A stretch of 64,000 nt of DNA. It comes from Furfurilactobacillus rossiae DSM 15814 (GTDB taxonomy: Bacteria; Bacillota; Bacilli; Lactobacillales; Lactobacillaceae). Within the stretch, counting starts at the first letter, position 1; every line of letters begins with the position of its first letter. Under the pieces are notes generated by a model. The model saw only the letters and a list, made by a program, of their open reading frames with translations, was not told where the DNA came from and made no database searches. Location: positions 372,001 to 436,000 of the forward strand of contig NZ_AUAW01000001.1 of the NCBI RefSeq assembly GCF_000428925.1, in the 5' to 3' direction. The translations under genes were made by a program, and so were the position numbers. Of the stretch, positions 27,076-39,603 are shown piece by piece.

Positions 27076-28233
27076 CTACTTTTCGGACTGATCGTCGTCT
27101 TCGCCCTTTTCAAAATCGGGCTTGTCGACCTCAACGTCTGACCCAGCTTCAACATACTCCTGATCATCCGCATCTTCAAACAAGTTAGCAGCTTCAGTTT
27201 CTGACTTAATATCAATCTTGAAACCGGTCAGCTTAGCAGCCAAGCGGGCATTTTGACCACGCTTACCAATTGCTAATGACAATTGATAATCTGGAACAAC
27301 CACCGTGCAAGCCCGTTCGTTTTCAGAATCGAACACAACATCAACTACTTCAGCTGGGTTCAGTGAGTTAGCAACGTATTGTGCTTCGTCATCCACCCAT
27401 TCAACGATATCCATGTTTTCACCGGATAATTCATTAACAATAGATTGGACACGCTGACCACGAGGACCAACACAGGTACCAACAGGGTCCAAGTTAGGAT
27501 CATTAGACTTTACGGCAATTTTAGCACGATCACCAGCCTCACGGGCGATCGAAACAATTTCAACAGTACCATCATAAATTTCTGGCACTTCTTCTTCAAA
27601 TAGGCGTTTCAGTAACTCTGGATGCGTCCGGCTAACGAACACTTGTGGCCCTTTAGGGTTATTTTCAACCCGCGAAACATAAACCTTGATCTTATCGTGC
27701 ATCTTGTATGTCTCGTTTGGCATCTGATCTGAACTAGCCATAACGGCTTCAACCGTATTAGAACCACTGCCTAACGTGACGTACAAGTAACGTGTGTCCT
27801 GGCGTTCAACTTCACCAGTAACGACTTCATCCATGTACTGACTGTATTCATCGTAAACCAAACCACGTTCAGCTTCACGAACTCGTTGCATGATAACTTG
27901 CTTAGCCGTCTGAGCAGCAATTCGGCCAAAGTTTTTTGGTGTTACTTCAAACTTGATTTCGTCGCCAATTTCATAAGCCCGATTGATGGCTACAGCATCT
28001 TGCAAACTTACTTGCAACTGGTCGTTTTCGACATCCTCAACCACAGTTTTAACTGCGTAGACCTTGATATCTCCTTTGCGTTCGTTGAATTCAACATCAA
28101 CGTTAGCAGCTTGATTATAATTCCGTTTGTAAGCAGAAACTAACGCTGCTTCCAACGCTTCGATAACCACTTGCTTTTTGATCCCTTTTTCTTGTTCAAG
28201 AGCGTCTAGCGCCCCAACCAATTCTTTACTCAT
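27076..28233 (-). CDS. nusA: Transcription termination/antitermination factor NusA
   Basis: This 385-residue RNA polymerase cofactor modulates pausing, termination and antitermination. An N-terminal polymerase-binding domain (1-130) is followed by S1 (about 135-200, GEVERQDTRYLYVTLGS) and two KH domains (PVGTCVGPRGQRVQSIVNELSG near 246 and SLAIGKRGQNARLAAKLTG near 312). A short acidic tail ends the protein, as in other Lactobacillaceae; the extra C-terminal repeats of enterobacterial NusA are absent. ATG has AAGGAG upstream. It follows rimP by 75 nt. Confidence 0.96.
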   Translation of the reverse strand: MSKELVGALDALEQEKGIKKQVVIEALEAALVSAYKRNYNQAANVDVEFNERKGDIKVYAVKTVVEDVENDQLQVSLQDAVAINRAYEIGDEIKFEVTPKNFGRIAAQTAKQVIMQRVREAERGLVYDEYSQYMDEVVTGEVERQDTRYLYVTLGSGSNTVEAVMASSDQMPNETYKMHDKIKVYVSRVENNPKGPQVFVSRTHPELLKRLFEEEVPEIYDGTVEIVSIAREAGDRAKIAVKSNDPNLDPVGTCVGPRGQRVQSIVNELSGENMDIVEWVDDEAQYVANSLNPAEVVDVVFDSENERACTVVVPDYQLSLAIGKRGQNARLAAKLTGFKIDIKSETEAANLFEDADDQEYVEAGSDVEVDKPDFEKGEDDDQSEK

Positions 28234-28308
28234 TTCCTAGTACTCCTTACATGAACCGTCAGGATAGCGATTCGCGACTTTAGGCACGATCACTGTGTCA
28301 GTTGTGTT

Positions 28309-28791
28309 TTAAATACCACTAAAATCAATCGCCAAACGGGCACTTGCAATGGCTTTACGTTCAATCGTCACTGTTTTAGCAACCCCTTTGACTTTATAAT
28401 TCAACGTTAATGTTTCCGGCGTAAGTTCAGCCAGAGTACCTTCAAATACCTTCACTTTGTCAATCGGTTGATACAGTGAAATGTGAATATACTGGTTAAC
28501 TGCGCTTTCGAAATCGGCCTCCTTTTTTAGTGGCCGTTCCGCGCCTGGCGAGGAAACTTCTAAATAGTAAGCTTGGGGAATGGGATCTGGGTCAGCGGCA
28601 TCAAGCTCCGCACTCAGAGCATCATTCACGATGACACAGTCATCAATGGTAATGCCGCCTTGTTTGTCCACGTAGACGCGCAAATACCAGCTTTTACCTT
28701 CCTTGACAAATTCAACATCCACAAGCTGAAAATGATGTTCGTCAACGATGGGCTGAACCATCTGGGTAACCGTTTCTGTCACACTGCTCAA
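28309..28791 (-). CDS. rimP: Ribosome maturation factor RimP
   Basis: This 160-residue protein helps assemble the 30S subunit. The first domain has [20 protein letters not shown] and [41 protein letters not shown] leads into the second SH3-like domain. The open frame runs up to 28845, but that extension covers a terminator hairpin. The TTG at 28791 has GAGGAGGTGG upstream and gives the usual length, so it is chosen. First gene of rimP-nusA-rnpM-ylxQ-infB-rbfA. Confidence 0.94.
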   Translation of the reverse strand: MSSVTETVTQMVQPIVDEHHFQLVDVEFVKEGKSWYLRVYVDKQGGITIDDCVIVNDALSAELDAADPDPIPQAYYLEVSSPGAERPLKKEADFESAVNQYIHISLYQPIDKVKVFEGTLAELTPETLTLNYKVKGVAKTVTIERKAIASARLAIDFSGI

Positions 28792-28817
28792 GTTTTCCAC
28801 CTCCTCATTTAGCCCTG

Positions 28818-28847
28818 AAAAAAGAGCGAGCCACGAATGGCTCACTC
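28818..28847 (-). terminator. Promoter-proximal terminator (attenuator) before rimP
   Basis: On the minus strand GAGTGAGCCA, loop TTCG, TGGCTCGCTC (a 10-bp stem) and TTTTTT form a textbook terminator, between the promoter at 28878-28906 and the rimP start. No minus-strand gene lies upstream nearby, so it must act on the rimP leader. An alternative stem (28844-28850 with 28854-28860) shares bases with its 5' arm and could act as antiterminator. Confidence 0.85.
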
Positions 28848-28877
28848 TTAGATTAAGAGTCTTAAATTACAAGTCAT

Positions 28878-28906
28878 AGTATAGCATCCCAGCGCCAAAA
28901 ACACAA
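28878..28906 (-). promoter_or_regulatory. Promoter of the rimP-nusA-infB operon
   Basis: On the minus strand TTGTGT (28901-28906) and TATACT (28878-28883) are 17 nt apart, with TGC before the -10 box (extended -10). It predicts a leader of about 80 nt containing the attenuator. Confidence 0.7.
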
Positions 28907-28986
28907 CCAACGGCACCAATTCAAGCATTTTGAGCATGTTCGGTATAAAATATGATTAAGTCCAACTGATATTGAGGAGGGGTATC

Positions 28987-29958
28987 ATGCTTTTTTCACC
29001 ACATCATATTTCATTGCTGACCGGTAACGCTTCCGCTAATGCACAATTTTACATTCAAGTACTTGGTCTCAGACTCGTTAAAAATTCCGTTAATCAAGAA
29101 GCCGTTCACATCCGACACCTTTATTACGGTAATAATTTAGGCGATCCCGGCAGTGTCATCACCTTTTTTGTTTTAGACCATTTAGGCCAACGTCAGGAAG
29201 CAAACCACGGACTAACAGGTATTCGGATCGGCATTCCTCGTAATACGACGACCTATTGGCAAAAACGGCTTAAGGCGGCCAACTTTCATCCACAGCTTAT
29301 TGCTAGCGGACTAACAGTCACAGACCCAGATGGTGTTTTGTTAACCTTCGTCGAAGTGGATCGTCAATTAACGGATCACCAGCATGTGCCAAATGATGTT
29401 CCCGTGGAGAATCAAATAGTTGGTCTACTTGGAACCAATATTGACTATGTTAATTATTCGGAAACGGTCACCTTCTATCAGGATTGGTTGGGGCTCAACG
29501 ACTTTAATCATCATATTCCCCTCCCATCTAGCGGTGCATCAATCACTCTGACCTCAGCACCTGATTCAAATCACCGCTCACGAATGGGCCGCGGCAGTGT
29601 TGATCACATTGCATTACAAGTTCCTGATCAGGCAACACTGTTTCATTATTACAGACGGGCACAATCACTTGGTTTGGATATTGAACTTTATCGTGACCGC
29701 GGCTGGTTTCAAAGTATTTATGTTCGTGACCCCTCCGATAACCGAATCGAATTGGCAACTGTTACACCTGGTTTTGCATTGGAAGAACCAGCATCTACTA
29801 TGGGGCAACAATTGTCTTTGCCACCCCTTTTTGCTGACCAAACAGATGCTGTCAGGCGCTGGTATAACGACCATAATGTAAAGTTCAACGAAGCGGAACG
29901 TTTTGAAAACAAGGCCACTCTTAACCAGAGCAAATTGCTGACAACCAACTCACAATAA
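28987..29958 (+). CDS. VOC family protein, ring-cleaving dioxygenase-like
   Basis: This 323-residue protein has two vicinal-oxygen-chelate (glyoxalase/dioxygenase) modules. Metal-ligand candidates are HHISLLTG at the N terminus, the second-module VDHIALQVP near 205, and DPSDNRIELATVTPGF near 248; GWFQSIYVRDPSDNRIE closely resembles the MhqO-type proteins that act on quinone or catechol-like compounds. The TTG at 28972 is inside the ribosome site region; the ATG at 28987 follows GAGGAGGGG and is chosen. It is on the plus strand within an otherwise conserved minus-strand block. The substrate is unknown. Confidence 0.88.
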   Translation: MLFSPHHISLLTGNASANAQFYIQVLGLRLVKNSVNQEAVHIRHLYYGNNLGDPGSVITFFVLDHLGQRQEANHGLTGIRIGIPRNTTTYWQKRLKAANFHPQLIASGLTVTDPDGVLLTFVEVDRQLTDHQHVPNDVPVENQIVGLLGTNIDYVNYSETVTFYQDWLGLNDFNHHIPLPSSGASITLTSAPDSNHRSRMGRGSVDHIALQVPDQATLFHYYRRAQSLGLDIELYRDRGWFQSIYVRDPSDNRIELATVTPGFALEEPASTMGQQLSLPPLFADQTDAVRRWYNDHNVKFNEAERFENKATLNQSKLLTTNSQ

Positions 29959-30031
29959 GTATTAGTGAACTAAAAATATGAATTAAAACCAAGGCGGAAA
30001 ACAAGCTGAATCTTTGGATATGTCTAATCTT

Positions 30032-30072
30032 AAATACGCCCTATTCCTCAAGTTCGGGAATAAGGCGTATTT
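30032..30072 (+). terminator. Terminator after the VOC gene
   Basis: AAATACGCC and GGCGTATTT with inner CTATTCC/GGAATAAG pairs form a long stem. The T run is weak (ATTTGCTTTG). It may serve both the VOC gene and polC, which converge on it; I see no better terminator in 29959-30212. Confidence 0.6.
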
Positions 30073-30212
30073 GCTTTGCATACAGTTTTTCGATCTTTTG
30101 GCACACGGTGACATCAGCATCGTTTGGGCCAAATAAACGAGTATCACAGCCACGTTCAGTTCATATTATGCTAAATATAAATTGACTGTTTTAATCAAGT
30201 CTAAACAAGGCT

Positions 30213-33200
30213 TTAAAATAGGCTCAACTGATTTTCGTCAGGTAAATCATCTAACACATGGTTCTCAGTCAGAAAATCAATAATCGTAGCAGAAACTTTG
30301 CCCCGTTTGCTTAGATCTTCTTTGGACAGGAACGGCTTTTCCTCACGAGCTGCAACAATCTGTTTAGCAACGTTATCGCCCAAGCCAGGAACAGCATTAA
30401 ACGGAGCAATCAATGAGTCTCCGTCAATCAACCAACTCTGTGCATCCGAACGTTCAACATCAATCATTTTGAACTTAAAGCCACGCTCCATCATTTCGTT
30501 AGCTAGTTCAAGCACCGTTAACAGACTCTTTTCCTTAGTTGATGCATCGTTTCCCTTGTCCATGATCGTTTTCATTGATGCCTTAACCGCATTTTTACCA
30601 CGCGACATGGCAACTAGATCAAAATCATCAGCACGAACAGAGAAGTAAGCAGCGTAATACAACATCGGGAAGTAAACCTTAAAGTAAGCCACTCGTAACG
30701 CCATCAAAATATAGGCAGAGGCATGCGCTCTTGGGAACATGTACTTGATCTTTAGACAGGAATCAATGTACCACTGTGGCACATTCGATTCGCGCATAGC
30801 TGCTTGCCATTCATCAGGAATCCCGCGACCGTGACGCACAGATTCCATGATCTGAAACGACATTTCGGAATCCAACCCGTAGTTAATCAAGTCGGTCATG
30901 ATGTTATCACGACAACCAATCACGTTGGCAATCGTCGCCGTGCCGTCTTTAATCAACTCTTCCGCATTACCCAACCAAACGTCGGTTCCGTGTGACAGCC
31001 CTGAAATTTGTAATAATTCGGAATAGTTCTTCGGATGTGTTTCCTCAAGCATTCCTCGAACAAACCGGGTTCCGAATTCAGGAATTCCCAGTGTCCCTGT
31101 CTTACTGAAGATTTGTTCTTCTGTAACACCTAGCACATCTGTACCAGAGAACAATCCCATCACACCGGGATCATCCGTAGGAATCGTCTTTGGATCGATT
31201 CCTGATAAATCCTGTAATGTCCGGATCATCGTTGGATCATCATGTCCAAGAATATCCATTTTCAAAATATTGTCATGAATTGAATGGAAATCGAAGTGAG
31301 TTGTCTGCCAAGCAGCGTCTTGGTCATCGGCAGGATACTGGATTGGCGTGAAATCGTAAATATCCATGTAGTCCGGAACGATGATAATTCCGGCTGGATG
31401 TTGACCCGTCGTTCGTTTGACACCCGTGGCGCCGCTGGACAAACGGTCAATTTCAGCCTGGCGGAAAGTAACGTCGTGATCACGTTCATAAGCCTTAACG
31501 TAACCATAAGCGGTCTTATCGGCAACCGTTCCAATCGTCCCCGCGCGATATACATTGTCCTCACCGAACATGACTTTAGTATAGTTATGCGCAATGGGCT
31601 GATAATCTCCGGAGAAGTTCAAATCAATATCAGGAACCTTGTTTCCTTTAAATCCAAGGAATGTTTCAAACGGAATGTTCTGTCCGTTTTTCTTAAGCAA
31701 CGTGCCACACTTAGGACAGTTCTTATCCGGTAAATCATAGCCCGAACTGTATTCACCATGCGTAAAGAACTCGCTGTACTTACATTCTGGGTTAGGACAA
31801 AGATAATGGGGCGCCAGTGGATTCACTTCCGTAATGCCGGCAAACGTCGCTACAACGGAAGAGCCCACCGACCCACGAGAACCAACCAAGTACCCATCCT
31901 TGTTAGATTTATGCACTAACCGTTGTGCAATCAAATAAATAACAGAGAACCCGTTTCCAATAATCGATTTCAATTCACGGTCAACACGCTTTTGCACGAT
32001 ATCTGGCAATGGATCACCGTATAGTTCATGAGCCGTGTCCATTGTCCGTTCACGGATTTCATCCTCAGCACCTGCCATTCTTGGCGTGTACAGTTTATCT
32101 TTCAGCGGGTGCACATCTTCGACCATGTCAACAATTTTATTCGGATTGGTAACAACCAATTCCTGAGCCAAATCGTCCCCTAAGAAACTGAATTCTGACA
32201 GCATTTCATCAGTGGAACGGAAATGAACATCCGGTAATGAATGACGATTAAGCGGATTAGCACCACCCTGCGAACTAATAAGGATTTTTCGATAAATAGC
32301 ATCGTGGGGATCCAAGTAATGAACATCCCCTGTCGCCGCAATCGGTTTATCCAATTCATGAGCGATTTCAACTAAGGATTTAATGATTGCCTCAAGTTTT
32401 GCATTGTCGTGAATTAACTCACCCTCAATTAAGGGTTTGTAAACCGGTTTAGGTTGAACTTCCAAATAATCGTAATATTTTGCTCGCTTGAGTGCTTCTG
32501 CTTTTCCCTTTTGCATGGCCGCTTCGAATACTTCACCAGAGGAACACGCTGAGCCGACGATAAGTCCCTCGCGTAAACGGTTTAGTTCACTCCGCGGTAC
32601 ACGGGGTACCCGGTAGAAGTATTTCACATTCGACAGTGAGACAAGTTCAAATAAGTTTTTCAGACCGGCCTGCGTCTTAGCAATCACGGTTGCGTGAAAT
32701 GGTCGTGCATGTTTGTACGCATCGTTGTCACTCATGTGTTCATTCAACTGATCATGATAAACAATGCCATAGCGTTCTTCTGCATCTTTCAAGAAAATCA
32801 TGGCTAAATGACCCGTTGACTCAGCATCAAAGATGGCACGGTGATGATGTTCCAATGAAACATTGAATTTTTTGGCTAGTGTATTCAGACGGTAACCCTT
32901 TAACGTCGGGTATAAAAACCGTGCCAGCGTTAAGGTATCAATAATCGGATTATCGATTTCTGGCATATCATGACGCACATAACCAGTGTTCATAAAACCG
33001 ACATCAAATGTCACGTTATGACCGACCAAAATATCGTCGCCATACCAATCACGGAACATTTTAAAGACTTCTTCTTCAGTCTTAGAGCCTGCCACCATAT
33101 CATCCGTAATACTCGTTAAGTTAGTGGTCGTATCAGACAAGTGAAAACCAGGGTCAATAAATTCCTCGAACTGATCAATGACGTTACCATCCTGCATTTT

Positions 33201-34532
33201 AACGGCAGAAAGCTCGATAACTTTATCGTAAATGGCTGAAAGACCAGTCGTTTCAACGTCAAACACCACGTATTCGTGACCTTTTAGCACCTCATGAGCG
33301 TCATTGATCCCAATTGGCTCACCATCGTCGACCAAGTTGACCTCAACACCATACAGCATTTTAATGCCAGCCTTTTCAGCAGCTTTAAACGCTGCTGGGA
33401 AACCTTGGACACCAGCATGGTCTGTGATTGCAATCGCCTTGTGACCCCATTTTGCTGCCCGGCTGACAAAATCAGCAATGTTATTCGTAGCATCCATCGT
33501 GCTCATCTGCGTATGGAGGTGCAATTCCACCCGCTTACCATCTTCTGGCGCAGTGTCTTCTCGTTCTGTATGAGAAACCACCTGCAAATCATTGGCAATA
33601 ATGGCTAAGTCCCGCGAGAAGTTATCTTCCTGCACAGAGCCACGAACTTTAACCCACGCTTTTTCAGGAATGGCCGCAAAATTAGCTTCGTCATCTTCAT
33701 TCCGTGAAAATTTCTTCACGATGAATGAAGAGGTGTAATCCGTAATTTTTATCGTCAGCAACTGTCGGCCTGACCGAAGTACTCTAATTTCTTTGGCGAA
33801 CACGTAACCCTCAACGGTCACACTGCGTTCTTCCTCAGTAATTTCATCCATTCGACGAACTGGTTCGTCATCTTTAATTTTCCGCCCCATACTAACAGGA
33901 CCGTTGACGGTTGGCGCAGATGAATGTTCGGCCTTATTTTTGGCGATGACGGCAGCAGCTTTGGTGACCATTTCTTCGTCTCGTTTTTCCTTGGCTGCCT
34001 GAAAATCAGCAAGCTGTTGCGCTGATGCCGCTTCATCAACCGTCGTTGCAAATGACAATTCGGGGAAACCTAATCGCTGATACGTGGCAACTAAAGCGGT
34101 CAATGTGTCACCGCTAAGAAAATCTGAAACAACTTGATTGGGCGCCGTAATAATCACTCGTTCGCCATCCATAGTTGGTGCTGTTCCTTCACACAACTGT
34201 CGTGCAAACTGCTCGTTCAATCCGCTGTGACTGACTGCCCAGGTCCAGTAGCGCGCAATCGTTTCAATTTCAGCATGTGTATCATTTGAAGCAATGTGAA
34301 AGTTTACCGTTGCGATCTCATCAAACGCTTGGGTTAATCGCTGTGAAAAGTTCATAAACGTTTCGAACGGCAAGATGTGATCAAAATGAAAGCCAAAACT
34401 CCAGGTCCTGCTCTGTTCATGAACGACCATATCGGTAATCTGCGCGTTCACAAAATTTGCGTCGGTTGCCTGTGACTCAAGATTTAGTTGGTCTAGTAAT
34501 TTAATAAAAAGCTCGTGTTGATTTAACGCCAC
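30213..34532 (-). CDS. polC: DNA polymerase III alpha subunit, PolC type
   Basis: This 1439-residue enzyme is the main replicative polymerase of low-GC Gram-positives. Order: N-terminal domain, OB fold ([17 protein letters not shown] near 240), PHP domain ([15 protein letters not shown] near 335), inserted 3'-5' exonuclease ([12 protein letters not shown] near 422), and palm/fingers with [11 protein letters not shown], a [11 protein letters not shown]...CPKC zinc motif, and [12 protein letters not shown], whose aspartates are catalytic. The frame extends upstream, but GTG at 34532 follows GGGGAGG and gives the normal length (about 1440). It lies downstream of proS, as in other Firmicutes. Confidence 0.97.
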   Translation of the reverse strand: MALNQHELFIKLLDQLNLESQATDANFVNAQITDMVVHEQSRTWSFGFHFDHILPFETFMNFSQRLTQAFDEIATVNFHIASNDTHAEIETIARYWTWAVSHSGLNEQFARQLCEGTAPTMDGERVIITAPNQVVSDFLSGDTLTALVATYQRLGFPELSFATTVDEAASAQQLADFQAAKEKRDEEMVTKAAAVIAKNKAEHSSAPTVNGPVSMGRKIKDDEPVRRMDEITEEERSVTVEGYVFAKEIRVLRSGRQLLTIKITDYTSSFIVKKFSRNEDDEANFAAIPEKAWVKVRGSVQEDNFSRDLAIIANDLQVVSHTEREDTAPEDGKRVELHLHTQMSTMDATNNIADFVSRAAKWGHKAIAITDHAGVQGFPAAFKAAEKAGIKMLYGVEVNLVDDGEPIGINDAHEVLKGHEYVVFDVETTGLSAIYDKVIELSAVKMQDGNVIDQFEEFIDPGFHLSDTTTNLTSITDDMVAGSKTEEEVFKMFRDWYGDDILVGHNVTFDVGFMNTGYVRHDMPEIDNPIIDTLTLARFLYPTLKGYRLNTLAKKFNVSLEHHHRAIFDAESTGHLAMIFLKDAEERYGIVYHDQLNEHMSDNDAYKHARPFHATVIAKTQAGLKNLFELVSLSNVKYFYRVPRVPRSELNRLREGLIVGSACSSGEVFEAAMQKGKAEALKRAKYYDYLEVQPKPVYKPLIEGELIHDNAKLEAIIKSLVEIAHELDKPIAATGDVHYLDPHDAIYRKILISSQGGANPLNRHSLPDVHFRSTDEMLSEFSFLGDDLAQELVVTNPNKIVDMVEDVHPLKDKLYTPRMAGAEDEIRERTMDTAHELYGDPLPDIVQKRVDRELKSIIGNGFSVIYLIAQRLVHKSNKDGYLVGSRGSVGSSVVATFAGITEVNPLAPHYLCPNPECKYSEFFTHGEYSSGYDLPDKNCPKCGTLLKKNGQNIPFETFLGFKGNKVPDIDLNFSGDYQPIAHNYTKVMFGEDNVYRAGTIGTVADKTAYGYVKAYERDHDVTFRQAEIDRLSSGATGVKRTTGQHPAGIIIVPDYMDIYDFTPIQYPADDQDAAWQTTHFDFHSIHDNILKMDILGHDDPTMIRTLQDLSGIDPKTIPTDDPGVMGLFSGTDVLGVTEEQIFSKTGTLGIPEFGTRFVRGMLEETHPKNYSELLQISGLSHGTDVWLGNAEELIKDGTATIANVIGCRDNIMTDLINYGLDSEMSFQIMESVRHGRGIPDEWQAAMRESNVPQWYIDSCLKIKYMFPRAHASAYILMALRVAYFKVYFPMLYYAAYFSVRADDFDLVAMSRGKNAVKASMKTIMDKGNDASTKEKSLLTVLELANEMMERGFKFKMIDVERSDAQSWLIDGDSLIAPFNAVPGLGDNVAKQIVAAREEKPFLSKEDLSKRGKVSATIIDFLTENHVLDDLPDENQLSLF

Positions 34533-34606
34533 GAAAATGCGGCCTCCCCACATGAATGTTCTTAAGTAGCCAATTATAAAATAATCGTTTTTCAGTACAG
34601 TGCACA

Positions 34607-34649
34607 CAAGTCGAACCCTGATGGGAAAATACCCTAAAGGTTCGACTTG
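34607..34649 (-). terminator. Hairpin between proS and polC
   Basis: CAAGTCGAACC and GGTTCGACTTG form an 11-bp perfect stem with inner GGG/CCC pairing. No T run follows on the minus strand, so it may be a weak terminator or processing site; a TATAAT about 30 nt on offers polC its own promoter. Confidence 0.5.
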
Positions 34650-34682
34650 TTATCCATAACATTTTAATTTCAATCGATATTG

Positions 34683-36395
<1,713 letters not shown>

Positions 36396-36442
36396 TTAAT
36401 TCTCCTCAATCTTCCAAAAGTTAACGGCCATTGTCAGTCGTT

Positions 36443-37708
36443 TCAGTGAACAAAATAGCGCATGATATCGTTCCACGTGACCAGAATCATCAGAAACAAA
36501 ACAAAACCAAATCCGATGATTGTAACGACACCTTCAGTTTGCTGTGACAATGGTTTACGTCGAATTGCTTCAATTACGTTTAAAACTAGTTTACCACCGT
36601 CAAGCGCAGGAATTGGCAACAAGTTGACGATTCCTAAATTTAATGATAAAAAACCTAGCCAGTAGAGGATACCACTCCAACCAGCCTGTGTAGCTGTGGC
36701 CGTATTCGCATAAATCGCCACAGGCCCACCAAGGTCATTAAGACTGAAATGCGTGAACAAATGACCGAGCGCCGCGAACAACAGCACAGTCGTGTTCCAG
36801 AACCCACCAAATAGCTTTGCAAAAAAGCCGGTATCGATACCACGTTTAATGCCAACGGTCCGCGTTTTACTGCCAGAAACAGTTTTTACCTGCGGCGTTA
36901 TTTTGACATGTTTAACCGTCTTTTGACCACGCTTAATGCCAAGTGTAATGTCGCCATGGGTATCACTAGTAATAGCACTTGTCACAGCCGTCCAGCTGTT
37001 AGTGCGTTTGTCATTAACGCTAACGATTCGGTCACCCGATTTCAGGCCAGCCGATTTCGCCGGCGTATTCGTTAATACTCCTGAAATCGCGTTGCTATTA
37101 CTGGCAACGCCACCCATGGCGAATCCCATAATGGCAAACACCAACCACGCCAGAATAAAGTTATTCAGTGGTCCTGCAAAGTTAGTTAAAATACGGTGCC
37201 ACAACGTAGCCGACTGAAACTGGACATCACGTGGCGCAATCAACACCTCTGTGCCGTCCTTTTCAATGATTGTTGCATCGTGATCTACTGCATACGTCTT
37301 GACGACACTTTCGTCACCATTTTCGTAACCCTTTATGACCAATTGATCTACTAAGTCAGACTCCGTCACAATAACAGGAATGCCATTAAACAGCGTCGTT
37401 TGATCACTAGCATTAATTCTGGTGACTTTACCAGAATCGCCCACCATAACACTGATTGGCGTTCCCGGTTGAAGTTGGTCATCCTCATCCTCGGCAGCAC
37501 CGGCCATTCGAACATAACCCCCTAAGGGCAAAATTCGAATCGTATACAACGTCCCGTTTTTGCGCGTCCAAAAAACTTTGGGACCCATTCCGATTGAAAA
37601 TTCACGCACAAGAATACCTGACCGTTTGGCAAAATAAAAGTGGCCAAACTCATGCACGACCACTAAAATTCCAAAAACAATAATAAAAGCAACAATTGTT
37701 TTTACCAT
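36443..37708 (-). CDS. rseP: Site-2 membrane metalloprotease RseP
   Basis: This 421-residue protease cuts transmembrane segments of signalling proteins and signal-peptide remnants (Eep/RasP in relatives). The first membrane helix holds the zinc motif VVHEFGHFYFAKRSG near residue 18. A PDZ domain is centred near 215-270 (TPAKSAGLKSGDRIVSVND), and the third zinc ligand lies in NLLPIPALDGGKLV near 360. Four hydrophobic segments are seen. ATG follows AAAGGATCC. It is in uppS-cdsA-rseP-proS. Confidence 0.95.
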   Translation of the reverse strand: MVKTIVAFIIVFGILVVVHEFGHFYFAKRSGILVREFSIGMGPKVFWTRKNGTLYTIRILPLGGYVRMAGAAEDEDDQLQPGTPISVMVGDSGKVTRINASDQTTLFNGIPVIVTESDLVDQLVIKGYENGDESVVKTYAVDHDATIIEKDGTEVLIAPRDVQFQSATLWHRILTNFAGPLNNFILAWLVFAIMGFAMGGVASNSNAISGVLTNTPAKSAGLKSGDRIVSVNDKRTNSWTAVTSAITSDTHGDITLGIKRGQKTVKHVKITPQVKTVSGSKTRTVGIKRGIDTGFFAKLFGGFWNTTVLLFAALGHLFTHFSLNDLGGPVAIYANTATATQAGWSGILYWLGFLSLNLGIVNLLPIPALDGGKLVLNVIEAIRRKPLSQQTEGVVTIIGFGFVLFLMILVTWNDIMRYFVH

Positions 37709-37802
37709 TCACATAGGATCCTTTCATTTGAGCAGGCTACCGTTTTTAAAAATGAAAAAGCCGAAGTTTGAACAGCTATATTCCTAGACCAAATACGTGT
37801 GT

Positions 37803-38588
37803 CTAAATCAATCCCGTCAAATGTAGGATTGGTAACACAAACAACAAACTGTCAAAGCGATCCAAAATACCGCCATGACCCGGCAATATTTTGCCAGAAT
37901 CCTTAACACCATAAAAACGTTTAAGAGACGATTCAACTAAATCACCTAATTGACCACAGACACTGTAAATTAGTGTCAGAATGACCATTATCGGCAAACT
38001 AAAGTGTTGTGGGAAAAAGGCAACCCAAACACTGCCGACAATAACGGCCACAATCGTGCCGCCAATAGAACCTTCCCACGTTTTGTTAGGCGATATTTGG
38101 GGAGCCAATTTGTGCCGACCCAATTTGCGCCCAATCATATAGGCACCAGAATCTGTCGTCCAGATGACAAACAAAATGTAGAACAGCGTGGACAACCCAG
38201 TATTTCTAGCAGCAACAAAGTAGTAAAAACCCATGCCAATGTACAACATTGCAAGTGTCAACACACCAGCATCATCAAACGAAAAATGGTTGCGTGTGAA
38301 TACAGTATGTAACAGCAACAGCATCACGAAAATAAAGAATAAAAATTCTCGATTGAGGTTATCAGGCAAAAACGCCAACCAACTTTGTGGGGCTAGTAGC
38401 ACAAGTAACCCTAGAAAACTAATAATCGCTTCCGCAGACACGACCAACTTCTTTTTCATAACCAGCACTTCGCCTAACGCCACAGCGCCAAGGACAATGG
38501 CTGCTAATTGAATTAGCCAACCACCATAGACAATCACCGGAATAAAAATCAATAACGCCACAACGGCGGTAATGACACGAGTACGCAT
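37803..38588 (-). CDS. cdsA: Phosphatidate cytidylyltransferase
   Basis: This 261-residue membrane enzyme makes CDP-diacylglycerol from phosphatidic acid and CTP, the entry point to phospholipids. It is hydrophobic throughout with about seven or eight membrane segments, and the C-terminal signature is intact: SPNKTWEGSIGG near 165 and KDSGKILPGHGGILDRFDSL near 225. ATG follows GAGGAG. It lies 45 nt behind uppS and about 95 nt before rseP. Confidence 0.95.
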   Translation of the reverse strand: MRTRVITAVVALLIFIPVIVYGGWLIQLAAIVLGAVALGEVLVMKKKLVVSAEAIISFLGLLVLLAPQSWLAFLPDNLNREFLFFIFVMLLLLHTVFTRNHFSFDDAGVLTLAMLYIGMGFYYFVAARNTGLSTLFYILFVIWTTDSGAYMIGRKLGRHKLAPQISPNKTWEGSIGGTIVAVIVGSVWVAFFPQHFSLPIMVILTLIYSVCGQLGDLVESSLKRFYGVKDSGKILPGHGGILDRFDSLLFVLPILHLTGLI

Positions 38589-38633
38589 ATGAAACTCCTC
38601 ACTTCTGGACAGACCTTAGCCTGTCACAAACTC

Positions 38634-39416
38634 TTATTTATTTTTTGGTTGTTTGACGCCACCGAAGCGACGGTCACGTTGTTGGAATTGGCTAATACAA
38701 CGGCGTAATTCTGCGTCATCAAAATCAGGCCAATACCCCTCCGTAAAGACTAATTCGCTGTAAGCAATTTGCCAAAGCAAAAAATTGGAAATTCGTTCTT
38801 CACCACTAGTTCGAATCAACAAATCAGGGTTATTGTATGGCGCAAGTGGTGCAGTCATTAAGGCCTGATCAACAGTGTCAGTAGTAATGTCCGCAACTTG
38901 TTGATTTCCATCAACAACTTGTTGAGCAATTTTTTGGATAGCTGTCACGATTTCCGCCTGTCCGCCGTAATTAAGCGCAAAGTTTAAAATCATGCCAGTG
39001 CAATGAGCAGTATCTGCAATCGCATTGTTAACGGCTGTTTGCGTTTTTTTCGGGAGCTGATCTGTATATCCCATGACATTAACCCGCACATTTTCTTTAA
39101 CCAAATCAGGCACAAAAGTGTCAAAAAAATCGACCGGCAGTTGCATAAGATAGTTAACTTCGTTCTCTGAACGTTTCCAATTTTCTGTTGAAAAAGCATA
39201 CAGCGTTAGCACCTTAATACCTAAATGGCTAGCCGCAATGGTCACCTTTTTGACAGTATTCATGCCTTCCTTGTGGCCTGCCACACGTGGCAAATGACGC
39301 TTCTGAGCCCATCGTCCATTACCATCCATGATAATCGCAACGTGCTTAGGAATGCGTGTCTCATCGAGATCACTTGGCGAAGTTTCAGGCGCCACAGTTT
39401 TTTTTCGTCCAAACAA
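38634..39416 (-). CDS. uppS: Undecaprenyl diphosphate synthase
   Basis: This 260-residue cis-prenyltransferase makes the C55 lipid carrier for peptidoglycan and teichoic acids. Substrate motif HVAIIMDGNGRWAQKR near 25 (catalytic Asp), LTLYAFSTENWKR near 72, and RTSGEERISNFLLWQIAYSE near 200 are intact. A GTG at 39428 lies inside the ribosome site; the TTG at 39416 follows AAAGGTGG by eight bases and is chosen. It heads uppS-cdsA-rseP-proS, with its own promoter about 190 nt upstream. Confidence 0.95.
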   Translation of the reverse strand: MFGRKKTVAPETSPSDLDETRIPKHVAIIMDGNGRWAQKRHLPRVAGHKEGMNTVKKVTIAASHLGIKVLTLYAFSTENWKRSENEVNYLMQLPVDFFDTFVPDLVKENVRVNVMGYTDQLPKKTQTAVNNAIADTAHCTGMILNFALNYGGQAEIVTAIQKIAQQVVDGNQQVADITTDTVDQALMTAPLAPYNNPDLLIRTSGEERISNFLLWQIAYSELVFTEGYWPDFDDAELRRCISQFQQRDRRFGGVKQPKNK

Positions 39417-39603
39417 AACAACGTCCACCTTTCAATTCTACGTCTTTCTAGTTTAACAAAAACACCTAGTCATTACATTAAAACACAGCGAAATAAACGG
39501 AGTGAGCTTTTAAAAAATGACGAAATGTCCTCTGTTGACGGCACCGATAACCATTGTGTGCGGCCGTCAAATAATAATCGTTGTCGCAAATATCTACCTC
39601 GGC

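Noticed and set aside
28792-28845. Longer N terminus for rimP
   Set aside because: The extension is a terminator hairpin, and the TTG at 28791 has a strong ribosome site.
31284-31733. 149-codon plus-strand frame opposite polC
   Set aside because: Antisense shadow of the polymerase domain.
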